Shown: in pieces, positions 1 through 5,622 of the stretch
Position numbering within the stretch: the stretch's first letter is position 1
Layout: each line of letters starts with the position of its first letter
Assembly (NCBI GenBank): GCA_947462525.1
Contig: CANHPK010000018.1
Span: 1-12,397, forward strand
Direction of reading: 5' to 3'
From: Roseiflexaceae bacterium
GTDB lineage: Bacteria; Chloroflexota; Chloroflexia; Chloroflexales; Roseiflexaceae
Length of the DNA: 12,397 nucleotides
Notes under the pieces: model-generated
What the model was told of the DNA's origin: nothing
What the model saw: only the letters and a program-made list of their open reading frames with translations
The model's database searches: none
Translations under genes and position numbers: made by a program

Positions 1-336
1 TGCTTCGGTGGCGTCGTCGAGATGCTCGATGACCATCGAAGAAATCACCAAATCAACACTCTGTGGTTCGAGTACGAGCGTACAAAAATCTGCTTCGGCC
101 ACCGCAAGCGTGCCGCTGCGAATGGCGTCAGAAAAGCGGTTCTGCAGTGATTCGACGGTCTCTGTCGAGAGATCATACGCGGTGCCGCGCCAGCCGAGTT
201 CCAGCAAGAGTGCCGTGATTTCGCCCGTACCAGGGCCTACCTCCACAAACACGCCGGGTTTGATCCGTGTGAGCCGCTCACGCACATGCATGAGTTGCAG
301 GATTGTCCCAGGCGGCAACACCGTCGGCTGCGTCAT
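1..336 (-). CDS. SAM-dependent class I methyltransferase, N-terminal part (runs off window)
   Basis: The 112 visible residues are the N-terminal part of a Rossmann-fold methyltransferase that uses S-adenosylmethionine. Seen: the glycine-rich motif I at residues 31-39 (VEVGPGTGE), an acidic residue ending strand beta-2 (D55 in AYDLS), and a post-II/motif IV stretch near 94-108 (VDLVISSMVIEHLDD) in which the EHLDD segment is typical of the Methyltransf_11/25 type. The start at 336 lies one base after the stop of the PhyH-family gene, with GGAAAG inside the end of that gene as a likely ribosome binding site, so the two are almost certainly co-transcribed and translationally coupled. The substrate cannot be told; the partner gene suggests joint modification of a small molecule or lipid, which is inference. 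The C-terminal half lies outside the window. Confidence 0.8.
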   Translation of the reverse strand, partial: MTQPTVLPPGTILQLMHVRERLTRIKPGVFVEVGPGTGEITALLLELGWRGTAYDLSTETVESLQNRFSDAIRSGTLAVAEADFCTLVLEPQSVDLVISSMVIEHLDDATEA

Positions 337-337
337 A

Positions 338-1150
338 CTATTTCTTTCCAACCCGCGACGCGATGTACGCATCGATCGACTGCGGTTCTGCGTATGCATA
401 CCCGAGAATCTGCTTTGCTTCATCCGAAGGTACGCCGGGCATGCTGTTGGGCAAATTGATCTGCTGCTTGAAGAACGGGATGTTGTAGACGTGATTGATG
501 GCGCGGCGATCTTTGTCGGTCGAGTTAAAACCGCCGGAGTGATAAATCATGCAGTCCAACACGATGAAGCTGCCGGCTTTGGCTTCTGCCTGCACCGCAT
601 GACGTGCGATGTACTGCGCCGATGGGAACGGCTCGCGCAAATGCGTGGCTGGCAAGACGTAGGTCGCGCCATTGGCGGTTGTGAAATCGTCGACGCAATA
701 CAGCGCATTAATTGCCAACACGCTCGAAGACACAAAGTGCTGGTACGGCAAATCGCGATGCCACGAGCCTTGGTTGTAGCCCTGTTTGGCAGGGTTCACA
801 ATACCGTTTTGTTGATTGAGCACAAACGATCCTTTGATGAGTTTTTTGAGCAACTGCATCAAGTTAGGATTGAGTGCCAGTTTGATAAAGGTATCATGAC
901 CGCTCGTGCACATGCCGCGGATGGTGTTGTGTTCGTTGCCCGATTGGAGCAGTTCGAGGCCATATTTGGCGGTATATTCGGCACGGACGGTGTCGAACTC
1001 AGCCGCGATGTGGGCCACCTCGGCGGGGCTGAACCCTGCATCGAGCACCGCATAGCCGAGGTGTTGTATCTGTTCGACGGCTTCGTCGAGCGCGCTGTCG
1101 ACCATTGTCTGTTCGAGGATGCCGTACGCTTTGGTAGGTACTGTGCTCAT
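338..1150 (-). CDS. Phytanoyl-CoA dioxygenase (PhyH) family Fe(II)/2-oxoglutarate oxygenase
   Basis: A 270-residue protein of the PhyH family, cytoplasmic non-haem iron oxygenases that hydroxylate or otherwise oxidise small substrates using 2-oxoglutarate and O2. Seen: the iron-binding HxD motif at H131-R132-D133 (GSWHRDLPYQ), the distal iron-binding histidine at H204 (MIYHSGG), and an arginine about 12 residues later (R215/R216, DKDRRAINH) suited to binding the 2-oxoglutarate carboxylate. All catalytic positions are present, and the length is normal for the family. The start at 1150 was chosen over an in-frame upstream ATG because AGGAAGAG lies just before it and the upstream 60 residues look non-coding. 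It is the first gene of an operon with the methyltransferase. The family contains many enzymes of natural-product and lipid metabolism, so the substrate is unknown. Confidence 0.88.
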   Translation of the reverse strand: MSTVPTKAYGILEQTMVDSALDEAVEQIQHLGYAVLDAGFSPAEVAHIAAEFDTVRAEYTAKYGLELLQSGNEHNTIRGMCTSGHDTFIKLALNPNLMQLLKKLIKGSFVLNQQNGIVNPAKQGYNQGSWHRDLPYQHFVSSSVLAINALYCVDDFTTANGATYVLPATHLREPFPSAQYIARHAVQAEAKAGSFIVLDCMIYHSGGFNSTDKDRRAINHVYNIPFFKQQINLPNSMPGVPSDEAKQILGYAYAEPQSIDAYIASRVGKK

Positions 1151-1199
1151 CGTCTCTTCCTTCACTCGTATCAATGCACAACGTGGCGTTCTATTCAGT

Positions 1200-1228
1200 A
1201 TTCTAATCTTTTGTACCCAGATACGCAA
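1200..1228 (-). promoter_or_regulatory. Candidate sigma-70-type promoter for the PhyH-methyltransferase operon
   Basis: Reading the minus strand, TTGCGT (1228-1223) and TAGAAT (1205-1200) are separated by 17 bases, close to the -35/-10 consensus. They lie 50 bases before the chosen ATG at 1150, which leaves a short leader carrying the AGGAAGAG ribosome binding site. Assigned by pattern only. Confidence 0.4.
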
Positions 1229-1270
1229 TACACGCGGCATGCCTGATGGGGGCATGGCAGGGCAGCCCCG

Positions 1271-1303
1271 TATAATAGAGGCACGGCTCACACTACATGG
1301 AGG
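1271..1303 (+). promoter_or_regulatory. -10 element and ribosome binding site of the ADP-ribosylglycohydrolase gene
   Basis: A perfect TATAAT at 1271-1276 has no good -35 at normal spacing, so an activator or a weak promoter is possible. GGAGG at 1299-1303 lies five bases before the ATG at 1309. This decides that start over the in-frame ATG at 1297, which has no ribosome binding site and actually overlaps the GGAGG. Confidence 0.45.
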
Positions 1304-1308
1304 CAACG

Positions 1309-3414
1309 ATGCTCCCTCACGACTATGCACAACGCGTCTATGCCGGCGTCCTCGGCAAAATCATCGGCGTCTACCTCGGCCGTCCGTTCGAAAGCGCGAC
1401 CCACGAGCAGATCATGCGCGATCTGGGCGAAATCGAATACTACGTCCACGAACGCCGCAACATGAACCTCGTGGTCGCCGACGACGATATCACCGGCATG
1501 TTTACCTTCCTCCGCGCCCTCAAAGACCATGGCGGCAACCCGCACACCCTCACCGCCGCCCAGATCGGCCAGAGTTGGCTCAATTACATCGTCGAAAACC
1601 GCACCATCCTGTGGTGGGGCGGCCTGGGGAATTCGACCGAACACACGGCTTTTCTTAATCTCAAAAAAGGCATCCCCGCGCCCGAGAGCGGCTCGATCGC
1701 CCGCAACTCCAAGGTCGTCGCCGAACAAATCGGCTCGCAGATCTTCATCGACGGCTGGGCAATGGTCGCCCCGGGTGATCCTGCCCTCGCCGCCGCCTTG
1801 GCCCGCAAAGCATCACAGGTCAGCCACGACGGCGAGGCCATCTACGGCGCGCAGATGATTGCCGCCATGGAGGCCCAAGCCTTTGTCGAGTCAGACCTCA
1901 ACAAACTCATCGACTGCGGCTTGCAGCACATCCCCAAAGACTCCATCATCGCCCGGTTGGTGCACGACGTCCGCGACTGGCATGCCAAATACCCCGATTG
2001 GCACGACACCTTCCGCCAAATCCAGCGCGTGTACGGCTACGACACCTATGGCGGCAACTGCCACATGGTGCCCAATCACGCCATCATCCACATGGGGCTG
2101 TTGTACGGCGGCGACGACTTCCAAAAAGCCATGCTCATCACCAACACCGCAGGCTGGGACACCGACTGCAACGCCGCCAACGTCGGTTGTCTGCTCGGCA
2201 TCAAAAACGGTCTGGCGCTCTTCGACCAGGGTCCCGACTGGCGCGGCCCTGTGGCCGATCGATTGTTTTTGCCCACCGGCGACGGTGGCCGGTCCATCAG
2301 CGATGCCCTGACCGAGAGCTACCACGTCATCAACATGGGCCGGGCCATCCACGGTCTGCCGGCGTTGGCTCCGAAGGACGGTGCCAAGTTCCACTTTTCG
2401 CTCCCCGGTGCGGTCCAGGGCTTTGTGGCCGACGATACCGAACGCAGTCGTGGGGTCGCCGCCATCAGCCAAGTGCAGGGCTACAACGGCGGTAGCAGTC
2501 CCGCGCTGGCAATCACGTATACCAACCTGGCCCGCGGCCGTAGTGCAGTGGCCACGACGGCGACGTTCATCCCGCCTGATAGCCTCAATACCAATAGCTC
2601 GTACGACATCCTGGCCTCGCCGACGCTCCACAGCGGCCAGACCGTCCGTGCCGTCGTGGCTGCCGATGCCGCCAATATCGTGCCCGTCGACGTGCAACTC
2701 ATCGCCCGCATCTACGGTGTGGGTGACGCCATCGAGACCGTCCGTGGCCCCATCCAGACCATCGCTGGCACCCAGGCGACGACCCTCAGCTGGCAGATGC
2801 CCGACACGGGCGGCGCGCCGATTTTGCAGGTCGGCCTCGAGGTCACCAGCATGCCCCGTGCCAACGGGACCATCTACCTCGACCAGATGACCTGGGGCGG
2901 CACGCCCACTGCCAACCTGGGCCGACCGGCATTTGCCAATACCCTCTGGCGCCGGGCCTGGGTCGATGCCACGGATTTGTTCGACCATCGCTGGCCCGAC
3001 CCCATCCGGATCGCCCAGAATCGTGGTACCGGGTTGTTGCTGCAGGGCACGGCCGACTGGTGCGACTACACCGTGCAGGCGGATATCACCCCCCATCTGC
3101 TTGCCAACGGTGGACTGGTCGCCCGGGCACAGGGGTTGACGCGCTACTACGCGCTCCAGTTTGTCCATGGCGGCAGTGTCGAACTCATCGCTCAGCACGA
3201 CGCCGAGCGCGTGGTACTGGCCCAAGTCGCATACGACTGGCAGCAAGAGCGGCAATACACCCTGCGCATACAGGTGACCGGGAGCGCCATCGTCGCGACC
3301 ATCGACGGCGGCCCGACGCTGATGGCAACCGATACGCGCTATGCGCATGGTGGCGTCGGTCTGGTGTTGACCGAGGGGCGGCTCATCTGCACAGCGGTAG
3401 CTGTGCATCCGTAG
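1309..3414 (+). CDS. ADP-ribosylglycohydrolase-family protein with C-terminal beta-sandwich domains
   Basis: A 701-residue protein. Residues 8-350 have the ADP-ribosylglycohydrolase (ADPRH/DraG) fold signature. There is a glycine-rich N-terminal helix (YAGVLGKIIGVYLGRPFE), an acidic cluster at 58-62 (DDDIT) where the family has its TDDT metal ligands, and GWDTDCNAANVGCLLG near 282-297, the distal metal-binding DTD with its following helix. Family members bind two Mg ions and cleave ADP-ribose from proteins or nucleic acids, but many bacterial relatives sit in sugar-catabolic clusters and probably hydrolyse other glycosides. Residues about 365-531 look like a galactose-binding beta-sandwich ending in IYLDQMTW, and 540-701 look like a concanavalin/LamG or DUF1080-like jelly roll (NGGLVARAQ, YALQFV, YTLRIQV). 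No signal peptide is visible. The appended domains make a carbohydrate substrate more likely than protein ADP-ribose, which is inference. Confidence 0.85.
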   Translation: MLPHDYAQRVYAGVLGKIIGVYLGRPFESATHEQIMRDLGEIEYYVHERRNMNLVVADDDITGMFTFLRALKDHGGNPHTLTAAQIGQSWLNYIVENRTILWWGGLGNSTEHTAFLNLKKGIPAPESGSIARNSKVVAEQIGSQIFIDGWAMVAPGDPALAAALARKASQVSHDGEAIYGAQMIAAMEAQAFVESDLNKLIDCGLQHIPKDSIIARLVHDVRDWHAKYPDWHDTFRQIQRVYGYDTYGGNCHMVPNHAIIHMGLLYGGDDFQKAMLITNTAGWDTDCNAANVGCLLGIKNGLALFDQGPDWRGPVADRLFLPTGDGGRSISDALTESYHVINMGRAIHGLPALAPKDGAKFHFSLPGAVQGFVADDTERSRGVAAISQVQGYNGGSSPALAITYTNLARGRSAVATTATFIPPDSLNTNSSYDILASPTLHSGQTVRAVVAADAANIVPVDVQLIARIYGVGDAIETVRGPIQTIAGTQATTLSWQMPDTGGAPILQVGLEVTSMPRANGTIYLDQMTWGGTPTANLGRPAFANTLWRRAWVDATDLFDHRWPDPIRIAQNRGTGLLLQGTADWCDYTVQADITPHLLANGGLVARAQGLTRYYALQFVHGGSVELIAQHDAERVVLAQVAYDWQQERQYTLRIQVTGSAIVATIDGGPTLMATDTRYAHGGVGLVLTEGRLICTAVAVHP

Positions 3415-3425
3415 AAAATCCGTCA

Positions 3426-3451
3426 TGCCCGCGTACGCAGGTACGCGGGCA
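3426..3451. terminator. Stem-loop after the glycohydrolase gene
   Basis: An 11-bp perfect stem, TGCCCGCGTAC / GTACGCGGGCA (3426-3436 and 3441-3451), with a GCAG loop, lies 11 bases after the stop codon at 3414. A second hairpin, CCGTCAT / ATGACGG, follows at 3474-3491. There is no T-run, so this could be a transcript-end-protecting hairpin or a short dispersed palindromic repeat rather than a classical intrinsic terminator. It lies between converging genes. Confidence 0.45.
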
Positions 3452-3505
3452 CTGCAATGCTGTTGGTGTGCGGCCGTCATGATAATGACGGTCGTCGCGG
3501 GGATG

Positions 3506-3541
3506 GGGGGTAAGGGCAAAACATGTTTTGCCCTTACCCCC
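3506..3541. repeat. Perfect 36-bp palindrome
   Basis: GGGGGTAAGGGCAAAACA (3506-3523) is followed without a loop by its exact reverse complement (3524-3541). The outer part of the right arm, GCCCTTACCCCCTC (3530-3543), is repeated directly at 3549-3562. The element sits between two converging transcription units and could act as a bidirectional terminator. A different palindrome of exactly the same length lies at 12207-12242. Confidence 0.7.
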
Positions 3542-3631
3542 TCTTGACGCCCTTACCCCCTCACGTCGCTCTTGCACCCGACGCTCTCCCGCCCCGACCG
3601 ACGCCAGCAGCCCTGCGTCCTCATGCACTCA

Positions 3632-3696
3632 GCGGCTCTGCGCGAACGTCTCCAACCGCATCCTCACGCCCTCTGCGGCACTGCGCGTACGTTCTC
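3632..3696. repeat. Imperfect direct repeat in the intergenic spacer
   Basis: GCGGCTCTGCGCGAACGT (3632-3649) recurs with two mismatches as GCGGCACTGCGCGTACGT (3675-3692). A looser match, GTGGCTCTGCGTGCACGG, lies at 5603-5620, also just beyond the end of a minus-strand gene. The rest of the 3415-3703 spacer is C-rich and holds no gene that I can support. Confidence 0.35.
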
Positions 3697-3703
3697 TTTT
3701 GTG

Positions 3704-3949
3704 TTACTCAAAAAACGCCTTGTCCTCCGCCTCGAGGTACTTCTTGGCCGCATTGACGCGGAACGTCACGCCCAAGCCCGGTCGGTCCCACACGTCGACA
3801 TAACTATCTTTGACAATCTGGTCCGGCAACCCATCCACAATGTCGTACCACCACGGCAGATTGGCCTTGGGGTACTCAAACGCGATGAAGTTGTCGGGCA
3901 ACGTGGCACACACCTGCACCAGCGCCGACAAGCCAAAGACTGCATGCTG
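3704..3949 (-). pseudogene. C-terminal fragment of an enolase-superfamily (mandelate racemase/muconate lactonizing-type) protein
   Basis: An open frame of 82 codons ending in TAA at 3704 reads HAVFGLSALVQVCATLPDN near its start, then WWYDIVDGLP and DRPGLGVTF. This is the C-terminal barrel end and capping segment of mandelate racemase-like acid-sugar dehydratases and racemases (the histidine/GLSAL stretch, the small-residue helix, then WW..LV.GLP and PGLG). The homology stops at about 3947 and an in-frame stop follows at 3953-3955, so about 300 N-terminal residues are missing and no start codon or ribosome binding site is present. Its last 49 residues are identical to those of the gene entering at 12397. 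It is probably the downstream remnant of a gene cut by an insertion; see the N-terminal remnant at 11926-12167. Confidence 0.78.
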
Positions 3950-3973
3950 TAATCAATTACGTAAAAATGAGAT

Positions 3974-4018
3974 TATAATTATTTTATTGAAAGTACGACA
4001 GGGTAACAACCAAAGGAG
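3974..4018 (+). promoter_or_regulatory. -10 element and ribosome binding site of the RCC1 lipoprotein gene
   Basis: TATAAT at 3974-3979 lies in an AT-rich stretch immediately inside the presumed island border, with a poor -35. AAGGAG at 4013-4018 is five bases before the ATG at 4024, which fixes that start. GTAATCAATTAC (3949-3960), a short inverted repeat, sits on the border itself. Confidence 0.45.
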
Positions 4019-4023
4019 TAGAG

Positions 4024-5526
4024 ATGAAGAAATGGTTTTTGATGATATTTATTATTTTGTTAATCTCGTGTGGATCCTCCAACGAAATGACGGATGGCTC
4101 CTCCAGCGAAAAGACGGATGGATCTTCCAACGAAATGACGGAGGAACGCGCATACAAGAGTTTAGTTGGGTTCACGCTGACAGACTGGAAGGATCGCGTT
4201 TCAGAAACAGATCGCAGCCTCGGCGAAATAAGGGGTGTGATACAAACAGCTGAAAATAAAGTAGAAATCATTTTTTACATCTCGAATCCGTATTGTGACA
4301 CCTGTATACCACTTTCAGATGGGAAAGCAACTGCATTCAGGACCCCTGATGATAAATGGCTCTTGGATTGCATCACGTACGAACCAATGTACAGAGATTC
4401 TAAGGATAATCGAGAGGAGTGTGGCTTGTATCTCGACATGGACGAGTTAGCCGCCACTGCGTCCGAAGCATCTAACCAAACAAATAAAGAAACAAACCAG
4501 TCTGGTTCTGTTGCTTTGGTGGATGAACCAGCAACGACAGTTACACAGCCAACTGTTGCACCGGAACCATCAGTGACAGCTCGTCCAACAGCGGTGCCAG
4601 AGCCCACGTCGACTCCGAAGCCAACAAACACACCTGAACCGACCGAAACACCTGAACCAACCGCAACCCCATTACCTACGCTCGATCCTGATGATCCGAT
4701 GGCAATAATTGCGCTTTCAGCCGGGGAGGATCAATCGATTGCCCTGCGCCGCAATGGGCAGGTAATTGCATGGGGTTCTAATGACAATGACAAATCGTGG
4801 GGTACGGGTGACCCGGACATCAAAGAGGGTGCCGCGAACCTTGAGGACATTGTGGCGATAACCGCGGGTGGGGATTATGAACTCGCGCTGACACGCGGTG
4901 GCAGAGTCATAGCTTTTGGCGGTTGGGATGATGATGAATTACCTTCGGGATTAAGAGGTATCGTGGCTATTTCGTCACGTTCTGGCCACTACCTTGCGCT
5001 GCGGCGCAACGGTGAAGTTGTTGCGTGGGGTTCAAACGACTATGGCCAGGCCGATGTTCCACCAGGGCTGACGGACGTCGTCGCAATCTCTGCGGGGGCC
5101 CGGCACTCGTTGGCGTTGACGCGGAGCGGCAAGGTAATTGCATGGGGTAAACACGATCAAATCAAAGTACCGCCGGGGCTCACCGATGTGGTCACTATTG
5201 CCGCAGCAGCATGGCATTCGATGGCGCTCCAACGTGATGGCACGCTTGTCATGTGGGGTGACGAAACGGAAGTACCTTCGTATGTAAAAGACGTCGTCGC
5301 AATCGCCGGTGGGTGGTCACACTCATTAGCATTGAGTAAGAACGGAGACGTATATGCGTGGGGTAATAATCGAGTAGGTCAAATCGAAGTTCCGTTTGAT
5401 TTGCGTGATGTGGTCGTAATTGCAGCTGGGAATGAGCACTCGCTTGCTGCGACTCGCGATGGGAAAGTGTTTGCGTGGGGGAGAAACGAGGCCGGTCAAA
5501 TCGAGGTGCCACCAGAATTACGCTAG
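4024..5526 (+). CDS. RCC1-repeat lipoprotein with a Thr/Pro-rich linker
   Basis: A 500-residue predicted lipoprotein. Residues 1-15 are a hydrophobic signal peptide ending in the lipobox LISC, with lipidated cysteine C16. Residues 18-41 are three tandem 8-residue repeats of the SSNEMTDG type. Residues about 42-150 form a small unrecognised domain with four cysteines (CDTC, then DC and EEC) that could form disulfides. Residues about 180-222 are a Thr/Pro/Glu linker (TPEPTETPEPT), a style common in surface proteins of Chloroflexota. Residues 226-500 contain seven RCC1-like units (VVAISAG..HSLAL..-G-V.AWG.N..GQ..VP..L.D), enough for a complete seven-bladed propeller. RCC1 propellers bind protein or other partners; here the protein would be outside the cytoplasm, and its ligand is unknown. 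Convergent with the restriction-modification gene; its base composition is lower in GC than the outer genes. Confidence 0.87.
   Translation: MKKWFLMIFIILLISCGSSNEMTDGSSSEKTDGSSNEMTEERAYKSLVGFTLTDWKDRVSETDRSLGEIRGVIQTAENKVEIIFYISNPYCDTCIPLSDGKATAFRTPDDKWLLDCITYEPMYRDSKDNREECGLYLDMDELAATASEASNQTNKETNQSGSVALVDEPATTVTQPTVAPEPSVTARPTAVPEPTSTPKPTNTPEPTETPEPTATPLPTLDPDDPMAIIALSAGEDQSIALRRNGQVIAWGSNDNDKSWGTGDPDIKEGAANLEDIVAITAGGDYELALTRGGRVIAFGGWDDDELPSGLRGIVAISSRSGHYLALRRNGEVVAWGSNDYGQADVPPGLTDVVAISAGARHSLALTRSGKVIAWGKHDQIKVPPGLTDVVTIAAAAWHSMALQRDGTLVMWGDETEVPSYVKDVVAIAGGWSHSLALSKNGDVYAWGNNRVGQIEVPFDLRDVVVIAAGNEHSLAATRDGKVFAWGRNEAGQIEVPPELR
4075..4146 (+). repeat. Three 24-bp tandem repeats inside the lipoprotein gene
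   Basis: The unit starts TCCTCCAACGAAATGACGGA and is repeated three times with a few substitutions, encoding SSNEMTDG, SSSEKTDG and SSNEMTEE directly after the lipidated cysteine. The unit length is a multiple of three, so copy-number change would lengthen or shorten the tether without breaking the frame. Confidence 0.8.
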
Positions 5527-5548
5527 CCGAGAACGAAGCAAATCAATA

Positions 5549-5573
5549 AGGAGGGGATTGCATTTCCCCTCCT
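5549..5573. terminator. Hairpin between the converging lipoprotein and restriction-modification genes
   Basis: AGGAGGGGA (5549-5557) pairs with TCCCCTCCT (5565-5573) around a seven-base loop, 22 bases after the lipoprotein stop and 50 bases from the converging stop at 5623. No T-run follows on either strand, so terminator function is a positional inference. Confidence 0.5.
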
Positions 5574-5622
5574 ACTCCCTCTCTCGCGGACTCTTCCTCT
5601 CTGTGGCTCTGCGTGCACGGGA

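Noticed and set aside
8..1246. A 412-codon plus-strand open frame across the PhyH and methyltransferase genes
   Set aside because: It is antisense to two genes with intact family motifs and shows no recognisable domain; GC-rich codon use keeps the opposite frame open.
3426..3451. CRISPR-like or phage attachment structure in the hairpin-rich spacer
   Set aside because: The hairpins differ from one another in sequence and are not regularly spaced; no cas gene, integrase or tRNA is nearby.
1891..3519. A 542-codon minus-strand open frame opposite the glycohydrolase gene
   Set aside because: Its composition is that of an antisense shadow, and the plus strand encodes a clear ADP-ribosylglycohydrolase with its own ribosome binding site.
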